Assembly (NCBI RefSeq): GCF_947258925.1 | Contig: NZ_CAMYKG010000031.1 | Coordinates: 1-62,845, forward strand | Direction: 5' to 3' | Length of the DNA stretch: 62,845 nt | Source of the DNA: an uncultured Eudoraea sp. | GTDB taxonomy: Bacteria > Bacteroidota > Bacteroidia > Flavobacteriales > Flavobacteriaceae | Shown here: positions 10,401 through 17,445 of the stretch, in pieces | Numbering within the stretch: position 1 is the first letter of the stretch | Layout: every line of letters begins with the position of its first letter | Program-made: the position numbers and the translations under genes | The notes under the pieces: generated by a model | The model's database searches: none | Told to the model about the DNA's origin: nothing | Seen by the model: the letters and a program-made list of their open reading frames with translations, nothing else

Positions 10401-11592
10401 GCGCTTTGAAGCAGCCCGCAAAGGATGGCTAACACCTTATAATGAGTTTAATGAACAGTTTATAAAACGAACCAATAAGCAACTGAATATTACCGCAACG
10501 GCTCAACCGGTAAGGGATTTGACAATTGATATATTAGCTGACAGGCAAATTTCCAGCAGTCTGCAAGAGAATTTTGAGATTCAAGGGGGAGAGTATATTT
10601 CACAGGCACCGAATACTTTCGGAAATTTTAGTATTTCAACCATAATGATTGGTACTAATTTCAGTAAAAGTGATGAATTTGAATCAAAGAATTTTGAAAC
10701 TTTTAAAGATAACAGGCTTGTTATTGCAAACAGATTATTTTCAGACAGGTCGAGTCCTGATGAAGGGGTCGATGAGAATGGATATCCATTAAGATATGGT
10801 CCAACCAGCCAGGATGTATTATTGCCTGCCTTTATTGCCGCATATAGCGGACAAGATGTGAATAGAGTCAATCTGGATGCTTTCAGAGAGATTCCCATCC
10901 CCAACTGGAATATTAAATACACAGGACTAATGCGAATTAAATCTTTTAAAAAGAAATTTAAACGATTCTCATTAAGTCATGGATATCGTGCCGCATATAG
11001 TATTAATAATTTCCAAACCAATTTAGAAAGATCTCAGCTAATTAATGACGATCTCCCTGCAATCAATCCGGATACCCAGGATCTGCTTCCGGAGAATATT
11101 ATCAACAACGTTACGCTTACAGATCAGTTCAATCCTCTGATTCGGGTAGATTTTGAAATGCAAAATTCACTTAGTGTCCTGGCCGAAGTAGGAACTGACA
11201 GGGCATATTCTTTTAGCTTCGACAATAATTTACTTACCGAGATTAATGGTGAGAACTATACGGTGGGACTCGGATACCGTTTTAAAGATGTAAAGTTTGT
11301 CACAAATATAGGTGGAAAGAAACAGCGATTAAAAGGCGATTTAAATCTAAAGGCAGATTTTACCTTAAGAGATAACATCACAATTATCAGGAATCTGAAC
11401 CTTGATAATAATCAGATCACATCCGGACAAAATTTGTTATCCGGTAAATTCACAGCTGATTATGCACTCAATAAAAATCTGAACGCGCTATTCTTTTTTG
11501 ATTATTCATTCTCGCAATTTGCCGTTTCTACAGCATTTCCTACAACAACGATAAATACAGGGTTTACCATCCGATACAATTTCGGAAACTAA
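4405..11592 (+). CDS. sprA: Type IX secretion outer-membrane translocon SprA
   Basis: SprA (Sov in Porphyromonas) forms the very large single-chain beta-barrel through which T9SS cargo crosses the outer membrane; it is required for gliding and adhesin secretion. The protein has 2395 residues, the expected size. It starts with a signal peptide ending near VNSMRAQ and the rest is rich in alternating beta-strand sequence with aromatic C-terminal strands (GFTIRYNFGN). The start is TTG at 4405; no ATG precedes the hydrophobic core, and the ATG at 4492 lies inside the signal peptide. The gene follows the ruvA remnant by only 6 bases, so it is probably co-transcribed with maeB/ruvA. The neighbours ruvA and gcvH are the usual flavobacterial context. 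No internal break was seen. Confidence 0.96.
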   Translation: MKTGAKSILKSFSFKLFLLSFIFLGVVNSMRAQETNEQEADSVQIDSVKTGFALGKILLENPNSIVSKYTYDPKLDRYIYSEMVGDFDISYPIILTPQQYLDLVQQEGMKSYFKEKIDAFSGKKAGSEEARKNLLPNFYVNSGFFETIFGGNTIEVIPQGSVAMDLGVIWQKNDNPALSPRNRTNLSFDFDQRISLSLLGKIGERLQVTANYDTEATFDFQNLIKLDYTPTEDDIIRKIEVGNVSFPLNSSLIRGAQSLFGVKTQLQFGRTTITAVFSEQQSQNSSVVAQGGGTLNDFELSALDYDEDKHFFLAQYFRDEYDGALTNYPFIKSQVQITRLEVWVTNRGQQTLNVRNIVAIQDLGEALKEKTRIGLANGEPAGFFNTAASNQDLPRNNANDYDPQLIDNGGVLNSSIRDIATVDDGFDINTGYQVNQGFDYAILENARKLESGRDYQFDSQLGYISLNQRLSNDEVLAVAFQYTYDGEIYQVGEFANGSIDATTVSPGIEVPQVSNNTLILKLLKSNITNVSDPIWDLMMKNIYATGAFQLSQEGFKFNILYSDPTPRNYITPVVEGPGSGWPDESSPDGPLEDRILLDVFNLDRLNAFNDVQRGGDGFFDFVPGITVKTQNGLILFTKVEPFGEFLFDVLGGGTYDVDDDQGYNENQQKYVFRNMYALTKAASLQDAEKNRFKLKGRYKSEGSSGIPIGAFNVPRGSVRVSAGGRQLQEGIDYTVNYQAGTVQILDPSLQASNTPIDISVENNAVFGQQTRRFTGFNVAHQFNENFLVGGTFQNLNERPLTQKSNYGVEPVNNSIFGINANFSTEVPFLTRLVNKLPNIDTDVPSNVSVRGEAAYLNPNSPKNADFQGETTTYLDDFEGAQALIDIRSSLGWSLASTPEEFKVIGEPDLETGFERAKMAWYTIDPIFYTNQRPSGINDDDISTNETRRVFIDEIFPQVDIAQGQTTVQNTLDMAYYPDQKGPYNASTNFNGLQPNERWAGMMRSLSSTNFEQSNVEFVQFWVMDPYVDGIATGPGELVVNLGNISEDILNDGRKQYENGLPGLNSNDLTTPTPWGVVPSTQSLVYAFDASETNRSLQDIGFDGLDDSLEAAQGYNGPAEDPALDNFQYYLNREGGILERYIDFNNPQGNSPVAVTDTNRGSTTLPDVEDVNRDLTMNTINSYYEYRIEIKPNTTINDPYVTDITEGSTPDLPNGTQLNRRWIQYKIPLSNFTNAVGGISDFRSISFMRMYLTGFTDPVVLRFATMDLVRIDWRNYTKTLSSDNDEPSDDATIVDVNTVNVEENSSRTPIPYVLPPGVQREQLNNNNTIIRQNEQSLSFKVDNLEAQDSRGVFKNVNIDIRQYKRLKMFLHAEKIVDSDYLDDDVPLVAFLRIGTDFSENFYQIEIPLEFTPFGSTTPEEIWPAINEMDIALSDLTKIKSQGIADQSLSDLSFYEIVDGEVVSVDEFAPRAPGQIRYGIRGNPSLGTLRSAMLGIKNIDNLPARGEVWFNELRMAGLDNKGGWAAVAAVDANLADFANVTATGNKSTPGFGSVDQRPNERSREDAVAYDLVTNVSIGQLLPKKWNVQIPFNYGIAEQIITPEFDPVYDDLKLKDRIDAADTQDEREEILEQAEDYTKRTSINFIGVRKNRGPEAKPHVYDIENFTFNYSYNETDHRDFEVASLREQNVKTGFVYNYNFKPASVAPFEKNDSLFTGSYLKLLKDINFNLLPTSLSVQSDINRQFNQQRFRDVLEPGVDKLPLPLLQQRNYLFNWQYALNYSLSKSLRLNITTANNSIVRNYFEEPGNPNSDINKDLNLWNGFFDTGEPNRHSQQFQLNYDIPLNKIPILDFINAQYTYTSNFDWQRGGDAVNEVVQDALGDPNAVINTIQNANTHTITAALSMQRFYDQIGLKRRDTKGTAANTPVRKDKAGNPATGEEKPKKKRSGGINTVIDIVTMVKRINVNYRENNGTVLPGYTQSIGFIGTTRPTFGFVFGSQADVRFEAARKGWLTPYNEFNEQFIKRTNKQLNITATAQPVRDLTIDILADRQISSSLQENFEIQGGEYISQAPNTFGNFSISTIMIGTNFSKSDEFESKNFETFKDNRLVIANRLFSDRSSPDEGVDENGYPLRYGPTSQDVLLPAFIAAYSGQDVNRVNLDAFREIPIPNWNIKYTGLMRIKSFKKKFKRFSLSHGYRAAYSINNFQTNLERSQLINDDLPAINPDTQDLLPENIINNVTLTDQFNPLIRVDFEMQNSLSVLAEVGTDRAYSFSFDNNLLTEINGENYTVGLGYRFKDVKFVTNIGGKKQRLKGDLNLKADFTLRDNITIIRNLNLDNNQITSGQNLLSGKFTADYALNKNLNALFFFDYSFSQFAVSTAFPTTTINTGFTIRYNFGN

Positions 11593-11675
11593 AGATGCTC
11601 TTGCACATTTATGGGATATCTTTTAATTTCTGGTCCATATAATTTGGTATTTCACCTTTTATCTTACCTACTTTT

Positions 11676-11707
11676 TTTGAAAACCTTCAGATTATCAACT
11701 ACATTTG
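11676..11707 (+). promoter_or_regulatory. Promoter for gcvH
   Basis: TTTG at 11676-11679, a 20-base spacer and a perfect TAnnTTTG box (TACATTTG) at 11700-11707. The gcvH ATG is 22 bases downstream of the box. The site separates gcvH-vanZ(-tonB) from sprA transcription. Confidence 0.7.
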
Positions 11708-11729
11708 CGGGCAAAACAAAACGTTAAAA

Positions 11730-12110
11730 ATGAATATACCATCCGAATTAAAGTATACAAAAGATCATGAATGGATAAGGATTGACGGGGATATTGCCAC
11801 TGTAGGGATCACCGATTTTGCTCAGGGAGAACTGGGCGATATCGTTTATGTTGAAGTGGAGACCCTGGATGAAACTTTAGGTAAGGATGAGGTTTTTGGC
11901 ACTGTTGAGGCCGTAAAGACCGTTTCTGATCTTTTTCTGCCCCTAAGCGGTGAGATCATAGAATTAAATGAATTACTTGAGGATGAGCCCGAAAAAGTAA
12001 ATTCAGATCCCTATGGTGAGGGTTGGATGATAAAAATTAAGATAAGTGATACTTCTGAGATAGACAGCCTGCTGGGAGAGACGGAGTATAAAGAGCTAAT
12101 TGGTGCTTAA
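11730..12110 (+). CDS. gcvH: Glycine cleavage system H protein
   Basis: Small cytosolic lipoyl carrier of 126 residues that shuttles the aminomethyl group between the P, T and L proteins of the glycine cleavage system. The lipoylation site is the lysine in VEAVKTVSDL, about residue 63. The N-terminal KYTKDHEWIR and the C-terminal SDPYGEGWMIKIK are typical, and the length is normal. It has its own promoter and overlaps the next gene by a few bases. No other glycine cleavage gene is nearby; placement between sprA and vanZ is a conserved flavobacterial arrangement rather than a functional cluster. Confidence 0.96.
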   Translation: MNIPSELKYTKDHEWIRIDGDIATVGITDFAQGELGDIVYVEVETLDETLGKDEVFGTVEAVKTVSDLFLPLSGEIIELNELLEDEPEKVNSDPYGEGWMIKIKISDTSEIDSLLGETEYKELIGA

Positions 12111-12504
12111 AGATTATAGGTTTACAATTGGCTTTAGCATCTGGATAGCAATTATAACTTTTCTAAGTCTAAGCTCGTTTGAAGATTTGGATACCGGAGG
12201 ATTAAACATACCTCATCTGGATAAGGTCGTTCATTTCATATTCTATTTTGTGGCGGCAATCCTAGGCTCCCTATTCTTAAAGGAAAATAGCAAAGGACTT
12301 CTAAACCCTTTAAAAGCAGCATTATTGGCTACAATTTTTGCGGTTGTTTATGGTATAGTTATTGAAGTAATTCAAAGTGTATTTACCCAAAACAGGAGTG
12401 GGGAATTATTTGATGTTCTTGCAAATAGTCTTGGTGCTTTTTGTGGAGCAGGCTTGATAATTATCCTTTTTTCTGGTAAAACGCCGTTAAAATGGAAAAA
12501 TTAG
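12103..12504 (+). CDS. VanZ-like family membrane protein
   Basis: Inner-membrane protein of about 133 residues with four hydrophobic segments and the VanZ-like pattern HLDKVVHFIFYFVAA followed later by IEVIQSVF..RSGELFDVLANSLGA. The founding VanZ gives low-level teicoplanin resistance, but the role of most homologues is unknown and resistance should not be assumed. The start is GTG at 12103 (TTG at 12100 is also possible), overlapping the end of gcvH by 8 bases, which indicates translational coupling. It sits between gcvH and tonB, as in many flavobacteria. Confidence 0.85.
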   Translation: MLKDYRFTIGFSIWIAIITFLSLSSFEDLDTGGLNIPHLDKVVHFIFYFVAAILGSLFLKENSKGLLNPLKAALLATIFAVVYGIVIEVIQSVFTQNRSGELFDVLANSLGAFCGAGLIIILFSGKTPLKWKN

Positions 12505-12557
12505 TTGTTTTTTAAGTAAATTAATAGTTAAATTAGCGACTACTAAAAATAAAGATT

Positions 12558-13262
12558 ATGGAACTAAAAAAGAATCCAAAAGCCGATTTGAGAAGAAATA
12601 GCAGTCTCTATTTTGTTTTAGGGCTCGCAGTTGTCATGGCAATCGTATGGGCAGCTTTTGAATGGAAAACTTACGATAAGACTAATGAATACGATATTTC
12701 ATTAAATGTTGAGGATAATTTGGATGAGGAAGTTCCCATGACTGAACAGATTAAAACTCCACCACCACCACCACCGCCTGCTGCACCTGAAGTAATTGAA
12801 GTTGTAGAAGATGAGGAAGAGGTTGAAGAAACTGTAATTGAATCAACAGAAACTAGCCAGGAAGAAGAAGTAATTGAAATAGAAGACGTTGATGTGGACG
12901 AAATGGAAGAAGACGTTGATGTACCTTTTGCAGTAATTGAAGATGTGCCAATTTTCCCGGGTTGTGAAGGGGCTAGTGATAAAAGGGCCTGCTTTAACGA
13001 AATGATGCAAAAGCATATTCGTAAAAACTTTCGTTACCCTGAAATTGCTCAGGAAATGGGTGTACAGGGAAGAGTAAATGTTATGTTTACGATTCAGAAG
13101 GATGGAAGCATTGGAAATATCAGATACAGGGGTCCGGACAAAAACCTGGAAAAAGAAGCCCTGAGGATTATAGAAAAACTTCCTAAAATGACTCCGGGTA
13201 AACAAAGAGGAAGAGCGGTGAGAGTTCCTTTTAGTATTCCTATTACATTTAAATTACAGTAA
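12558..13262 (+). CDS. tonB: TonB family energy transducer
   Basis: TonB links the proton-motive force at the inner membrane (through ExbB/ExbD, not encoded here) to TonB-dependent receptors in the outer membrane. The 234 residues comprise an N-terminal anchor at about 18-36, a run of seven prolines near residues 68-74, a very acidic linker (Glu/Asp/Val rich, about 78-125) and a C-terminal TonB domain from about 155 to the end with the usual YPEIAQEMGVQGRV start. The PIFPGCEG..RACF segment with two cysteines (about 136 and 145) is common in Bacteroidota TonBs. The acidic linker differs from the Lys/Pro linker of proteobacterial TonB. A strong terminator follows. Confidence 0.92.
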   Translation: MELKKNPKADLRRNSSLYFVLGLAVVMAIVWAAFEWKTYDKTNEYDISLNVEDNLDEEVPMTEQIKTPPPPPPPAAPEVIEVVEDEEEVEETVIESTETSQEEEVIEIEDVDVDEMEEDVDVPFAVIEDVPIFPGCEGASDKRACFNEMMQKHIRKNFRYPEIAQEMGVQGRVNVMFTIQKDGSIGNIRYRGPDKNLEKEALRIIEKLPKMTPGKQRGRAVRVPFSIPITFKLQ

Positions 13263-13283
13263 GTAAAAACTTAAATAAAAAGT

Positions 13284-13316
13284 AAAACCCTGATCGTAAG
13301 GCATCAGGGTTTTTTT
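13284..13316. terminator. Strong bidirectional terminator between tonB and the MBL hydrolase
   Basis: An 11-base stem, AAAACCCTGAT at 13284-13294 paired with ATCAGGGTTTT at 13303-13313, has an 8-base loop and a T-run to 13316. The A-run on the other side lets it serve the convergent minus-strand gene as well. Confidence 0.88.
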
Positions 13317-13327
13317 ATTTTTCGCTT

Positions 13328-14221
13328 TTATTGGTTTACCAGGCTTTTATAAAAAATTTCCCGCATAGCTTCAGGTTTAATATAGCCAGTACCGTGAGTG
13401 GCATCATATGCTGCACTTATAAGGGAGTCTGCCTTTACTTCTTCAAGATTTTTACCGGCTTTAATAGCTGCCAGAATTTTGGTCATCAAATCTTCTAACA
13501 TGGAAACATAATTTTCAAGTTCTTGCTTTGATGAGGGCCGGCCATGACCGGGTATTATTTTGGTCTCGTCACCAATAACCATTAGAGCCTTTTTATGTGC
13601 GTTAATATATCCCTTTAAACTACCACCGCTATTCAAATCTATATACGGATACCGCCCTGCAAAATAAGTATCTCCCATATGCAGAACATCATTGTTTACA
13701 AAATAGACCATAGCATCACCGTCCGTATGGGCATTATGAACATGAAATGCCATAATAGTTTCCTCTCCGTCATAAAAAGTAATATCCTCTGAAAAGGTAA
13801 CTTCAGGTAACATTTTGGTATAATATAACTCCGTAATATCTTTGTTATCCAACTTTTTTTGTTGGTTGATCATGACTCGTTTCCTTACATTGTCATGCGC
13901 TACTATTGTGGTAAGATCATTATTGAACTTGGCATTTCCGCCGGTATGGTCGCCATGCATGTGCGTATTAAACAGAAAAGCAATGGGCTTATCCGTTAAG
14001 GAATCAATAGTAGCTTTTATCTTACCGCTAAGACGATCAAATTGATCATCTATCATAAAAACGTTTTTCTGCCCAACATAAACCCCTATGTTCCCGCCTT
14101 GCCCTGTTAGCATATAAACATCATTTGAGAGCTTGTCAACGCTTATGACCACATCCTTCTCTTGTGCAGATACCATTAGAGGGCAAATGGCACAAATAAG
14201 TATGATTAACGTAACTTTCAT
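13328..14221 (-). CDS. Secreted metallo-beta-lactamase-fold hydrolase
   Basis: Zinc hydrolase of 297 residues from the ATG at 14221, with a clear signal peptide ending near LMVSAQ, so probably periplasmic. An upstream in-frame ATG at 14236 would add five residues. The metal motif HMHGDH is at about residues 87-92, with later HNAHTDGD and PGHGRP supplying further ligands. This is the generic MBL fold found in class B beta-lactamases, lactonases and other hydrolases; the sequence does not fix the substrate, and the unusual length and spacing argue against simply calling it a carbapenemase. It is single on the minus strand, converging on tonB with a shared terminator. Confidence 0.85.
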   Translation of the reverse strand: MKVTLIILICAICPLMVSAQEKDVVISVDKLSNDVYMLTGQGGNIGVYVGQKNVFMIDDQFDRLSGKIKATIDSLTDKPIAFLFNTHMHGDHTGGNAKFNNDLTTIVAHDNVRKRVMINQQKKLDNKDITELYYTKMLPEVTFSEDITFYDGEETIMAFHVHNAHTDGDAMVYFVNNDVLHMGDTYFAGRYPYIDLNSGGSLKGYINAHKKALMVIGDETKIIPGHGRPSSKQELENYVSMLEDLMTKILAAIKAGKNLEEVKADSLISAAYDATHGTGYIKPEAMREIFYKSLVNQ

Positions 14222-14293
14222 TTTATAAAAGACCATAGTTGTGTATTTTATATGAGTAGCACTCTTAAAGATAGCATAAACAAACCTATTTCG

Positions 14294-14324
14294 TTGCAGG
14301 AAAATTTAATGGGCCTTATCTTTG
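14294..14324 (+). promoter_or_regulatory. Promoter of the cytochrome oxidase block
   Basis: TTG at 14294-14296, a 20-base spacer and a perfect TAnnTTTG box (TATCTTTG) at 14317-14324, 54 bases before the ctaB start. It would drive the heme O synthase and the following oxidase gene. Confidence 0.6.
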
Positions 14325-14378
14325 CCAGCTAATTTAAGCGATCATTTTGCTTCGCACTCACCACATTAAGGAATACAA

Positions 14379-15278
14379 ATGAAGATGGCTGTTGAAACGG
14401 CAAGCAATTCAAAAAGTATATTGACCTTCGCTGATTTTAAGGAGATTACTAAGTCGCGTCTCGCACTTAGCGTCGTCTTTTCATCCTTGGCAGGCTATCT
14501 TTTAGGTGCTTATGAAGTGAACCCTGCCGCCATTCTTCTTTTAGCCTTTGGCGGGTATTGTATGGTAGGTGCTTCAAATGCTTTTAATCAGGTCATTGAA
14601 AAAGATCTCGATGCCTTAATGAACAGAACAAGAAACAGGCCAATTCCTGCTGGCAGGATGTCTGGCAATAAGGCGCTGACTCTGGCTATTATAATGACAA
14701 TTTTGGGGGTAGTAAGCTTGTATATACTGAACCCGAAAACGGCTATGTTTGGCGCTATATCCATATTCCTGTATACCAGCGTGTATACGCCCTTAAAAAC
14801 AAAAACGCCTTTATCGGTATTTGTAGGGGCCATTCCAGGAGCAATTCCATTTATGCTGGGCTGGGTTGCTGCAACGGATGATTTCGGAATTGAACCGGGT
14901 ACGCTTTTTATGATACAATTTTTCTGGCAGTTCCCTCATTTTTGGTCATTAGCCTGGATGTTGGATGATGATTATCAAAAAGGAGGTTTTAAAATGTTGC
15001 CAACTGGCAAAAAGGACAGGGGAACGGCGGTTCAGATAATCATGTATACCATTTGGATGATAATTATCTCGGTAATTCCGGCTTTTGGAATAACAGGGAG
15101 ATTACACCTGTCAATTCCGGCGGCTGTGATAATTCTAATTATGGGATTGGTAATGTTATTTTATGCGGTCAGGTTATATGAAGAACAAGATAATAAATCG
15201 GCGAAAAAGCTAATGTATATCAGTGTAAGTTATATTACACTTATGCAGTTGGTTTATGTTATTGATAAATTTATATAG
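14379..15278 (+). CDS. ctaB: Heme O synthase (protoheme IX farnesyltransferase)
   Basis: Inner-membrane UbiA-family prenyltransferase that adds a farnesyl group to heme B, giving heme O for heme-copper oxidases. The 299 residues and about nine hydrophobic segments fit. The first Asp-rich motif reads NQVIEKDLDALMNRTRNRP at about residues 70-88 and the second segment is LAWMLDDDYQKGGFKMLP. The name cyoE is used for the same family. It is first in a run of oxidase and assembly genes and is followed after 5 bases by a subunit III gene, so the two are clearly one transcript. Confidence 0.95.
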   Translation: MKMAVETASNSKSILTFADFKEITKSRLALSVVFSSLAGYLLGAYEVNPAAILLLAFGGYCMVGASNAFNQVIEKDLDALMNRTRNRPIPAGRMSGNKALTLAIIMTILGVVSLYILNPKTAMFGAISIFLYTSVYTPLKTKTPLSVFVGAIPGAIPFMLGWVAATDDFGIEPGTLFMIQFFWQFPHFWSLAWMLDDDYQKGGFKMLPTGKKDRGTAVQIIMYTIWMIIISVIPAFGITGRLHLSIPAAVIILIMGLVMLFYAVRLYEEQDNKSAKKLMYISVSYITLMQLVYVIDKFI

Positions 15279-15283
15279 GTTAT

Positions 15284-15865
15284 ATGGATCTTACAGAAGG
15301 AACTGATAAAGAAAAGAAGGACAGGGCGAAGAAGATGATGCTTTGGTTTGGGATAGCTAGTTTAATTATGGGTTTTGCGGGATGGACCAGCGCTTATATT
15401 GTAAGTAGTTCCCGTAAAGATTGGCTAAAAGACTTTGAAATTCCCACAGCATTTTTATATAGTACGCTAATTATAATTATTAGCAGTGGTACCTATATTC
15501 TTGCAAAAAAGGCAATCAAATCTAACAATAGCAGTTTAGGAACCAAATGGTTATTCATTACCTTATTGCTTGGTATTGCATTTATTTTAATTCAGTTTTC
15601 GGGATTCTCGCAGCTGATTAGCCAGGGGTACTACTTTACAGGACCAACCAGTAATATTACAATGTCCTATATTTTTTTAATAGCTGCTGTACATATCGTT
15701 CATGTTATTGCAGGCCTCATCTCGCTTTTGGTCGTTTTATATAATAACCTGGCAAATAAATACTCAGATAAAAACATGTTAGGTGTTGAACTGGGAGCAA
15801 CTTTTTGGCATTTTTTAGATCTTTTATGGGTCTATCTGATATTATTTTTTTATTTTTTCAAGTAA
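15284..15865 (+). CDS. Cytochrome c oxidase subunit III-like protein (short form)
   Basis: Inner-membrane protein of 193 residues with five hydrophobic segments and the subunit III signatures HIVHVIAGLISL and, at the end, GATFWHFLDLLWVYLILFFYF. Subunit III stabilises the catalytic core of heme-copper oxidases without carrying redox centres. It lies directly after ctaB and before a second, longer subunit III gene, a duplication usual in flavobacteria; both copies probably belong to the same caa3/aa3-type oxidase whose subunits I and II are not in this window. Confidence 0.88.
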   Translation: MDLTEGTDKEKKDRAKKMMLWFGIASLIMGFAGWTSAYIVSSSRKDWLKDFEIPTAFLYSTLIIIISSGTYILAKKAIKSNNSSLGTKWLFITLLLGIAFILIQFSGFSQLISQGYYFTGPTSNITMSYIFLIAAVHIVHVIAGLISLLVVLYNNLANKYSDKNMLGVELGATFWHFLDLLWVYLILFFYFFK

Positions 15866-15903
15866 TAAATGTTGGCAAAACCTGATTCCTTTATAATTCG
15901 GCT

Positions 15904-15932
15904 TTTGTATAGTTAAAAAAAATGTAAATTTG
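15904..15932 (+). promoter_or_regulatory. Internal promoter before the long subunit III gene
   Basis: TTTG at 15904-15907, a 17-base spacer and a perfect TAAATTTG box at 15925-15932. The start codon follows 31 bases later. This allows expression of the later oxidase genes independently of ctaB. Confidence 0.68.
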
Positions 15933-15963
15933 CGATTATTCTTATAACACGATAAATTTTTTT

Positions 15964-16938
15964 ATGGATTCTACGGTAACAACGAGTACAGAAGAAAGCG
16001 TTTGGGGCGGGGGAAATCAACCGCTGGGAGCAAGTTATGGAAAACTAATGATGTGGTTCTTCATTGTTTCTGATGCTTTGACATTCTCTGGATTTTTGGC
16101 CTCTTATGGTTTTTCCAGATTTAAATTTATCGAAACATGGCCAATAGCGGATGAGGTATTTACACACGTTCCGTTTTTTCATGGGAATTTCCCGATGTAC
16201 TATGTTGCATTTATGACGTTTATTTTGATTATGTCCTCCGTGACTATGGTACTTGCCGTTGATGCTGGTCACAAGATGATGAAAAATAAGGCAATTATCT
16301 ACATGTTCCTGACCATAATTGGCGGGGCTATCTTCGTTGGTTCTCAAGCCTGGGAATGGGCAACGTTCATAAAGGGAGACTACGGTGCCATAGAAACAAG
16401 AGGTGGAAGAATTTTACAATTTGTACAGGCAGATACGGGAGAAAGAGCTGCTTTAGCAGATTTTGCTAAGACCATACCCTCCGAACGTGTTGATCATGAA
16501 ATGAGGAATGGGGTTTGGTTTTATAAAGGAGAAGCACTTCCCTCTTATTCCCTGAATGAAGTTACAGAAGGATTAAAATCAAATCCAAATATTCTGATCA
16601 GAACAGAAACGATCAATTCTGAAGGTGAAAAAACACTTTTGACCAGAGAACAATCTTTGGCTAAAATTAAAGATGGAAAATTAGTAGTCGAAGGGGCTAA
16701 CCTAATAAGAAACGAATATGGAAGCAGACTTTTTGCCGATTTCTTTTTCTTTATAACCGGCTTCCACGGCTTCCACGTATTTTCAGGTGTAGTCATTAAT
16801 ATCATTATCTTCTTTAATATTATTCTGGGTACCTATGAAAGAAGAGGGCATTATGAAATGGTTGAAAAAGTTGGACTATATTGGCATTTTGTAGATTTGG
16901 TATGGGTATTTGTTTTTACATTTTTCTATCTGGTCTAA
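15964..16938 (+). CDS. Cytochrome c oxidase subunit III with large loop insertion
   Basis: Inner-membrane subunit of a heme-copper oxidase, 324 residues. The ends are ordinary subunit III: N-terminal GKLMMWFFIVSDALTFSGF, then FFHGNFPMYYVAFMTFI, and C-terminal FFITGFHGFHVFSGV and GLYWHFVDLVWVFVFTFFYL. Between the TM segment ending SQAWEW (about residue 132) and the one starting LFADFFFF (about 256) is an extra hydrophilic domain of about 115 residues that the short paralogue lacks. The insertion is shared by flavobacterial homologues as far as I recall, so it is unlikely to be an error. Its role is unknown; by topology it should form a soluble domain at the membrane surface. Confidence 0.92.
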   Translation: MDSTVTTSTEESVWGGGNQPLGASYGKLMMWFFIVSDALTFSGFLASYGFSRFKFIETWPIADEVFTHVPFFHGNFPMYYVAFMTFILIMSSVTMVLAVDAGHKMMKNKAIIYMFLTIIGGAIFVGSQAWEWATFIKGDYGAIETRGGRILQFVQADTGERAALADFAKTIPSERVDHEMRNGVWFYKGEALPSYSLNEVTEGLKSNPNILIRTETINSEGEKTLLTREQSLAKIKDGKLVVEGANLIRNEYGSRLFADFFFFITGFHGFHVFSGVVINIIIFFNIILGTYERRGHYEMVEKVGLYWHFVDLVWVFVFTFFYLV

Positions 16939-16988
16939 AAGAATATTGGTTTAAGAGAGTTATTATAATTACAACAACATAATTTAGA

Positions 16989-17372
16989 ATGGCACACGAA
17001 CATAAGCTGGAAATTTTTAGAGGTTTATTGAAATTTAAATCCAACACTCAAAAAATTTGGGGTGTATTAGTATTCCTTTCCATTGTAACTGCTGTGGAAG
17101 TAGCACTGGGAATATCCAAACCACATATTCTGGTTGTAAATAGTTTCCTGGGCATGAAACTTCTGAATTGGATATTTATAATCCTTACGCTTGTTAAAGC
17201 ATACTATATTGCATGGGATTTTATGCATTTACGTGATGAAAAAAGTTCATTGAGAAGAGCTATAGTGTGGACCCCCATTTTCCTGGTCGCCTATCTGATA
17301 TTTATTCTGTTATTTGAAGCCGACTATATTTACAATGTCTTTAAAGATGGCTTCGTTACCTGGGATTTCTAA
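16989..17372 (+). CDS. Cytochrome c oxidase subunit IV family protein
   Basis: Small inner-membrane protein of 127 residues with three hydrophobic segments and the subunit IV pattern KIWGVLVFLSIVTAVEVALG and later KAYYIAWDFMHLRDEKSSLR, typical of bacterial COX4-type proteins in caa3/aa3 operons. It is thought to help assembly or stability of the oxidase. It lies 50 bases after the long subunit III gene in the same direction and is followed by a hairpin terminator, which marks the end of the structural oxidase genes. Confidence 0.9.
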   Translation: MAHEHKLEIFRGLLKFKSNTQKIWGVLVFLSIVTAVEVALGISKPHILVVNSFLGMKLLNWIFIILTLVKAYYIAWDFMHLRDEKSSLRRAIVWTPIFLVAYLIFILLFEADYIYNVFKDGFVTWDF

Positions 17373-17391
17373 CAAGGAATTAACAGCACTT

Positions 17392-17418
17392 AAAGACGGT
17401 ATAACAGCCGTCTTTTTT
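17392..17418 (+). terminator. Terminator after the oxidase subunit IV gene
   Basis: Stem AAAGACGG (17392-17399) paired with CCGTCTTT (17408-17415), loop of eight bases, then a T-run. The T-run continues directly into the -7 box of the next promoter. Confidence 0.78.
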
Positions 17419-17425
17419 ATTTTTG
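17418..17425 (+). promoter_or_regulatory. -7 box for the SCO cluster, fused to the terminator
   Basis: A perfect TAnnTTTG box, TATTTTTG, begins at the end of the terminator T-run and lies 20 bases before the ATG at 17446. No clear TTG was seen at the usual upstream distance, which would fall in the hairpin, so the promoter is less certain than the others. Confidence 0.5.
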
Positions 17426-17445
17426 CAATGTCTAAATGTTGACTA

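Noticed and set aside
12103..12504. Calling the VanZ-like gene a glycopeptide resistance determinant
   Set aside because: No vanA/vanH/vanX context; the family is common in flavobacteria beside gcvH and tonB.
13328..14221. Calling the MBL-fold hydrolase an antibiotic resistance carbapenemase
   Set aside because: Only the general zinc motif is visible; many MBL proteins are unrelated hydrolases and there is no resistance context.
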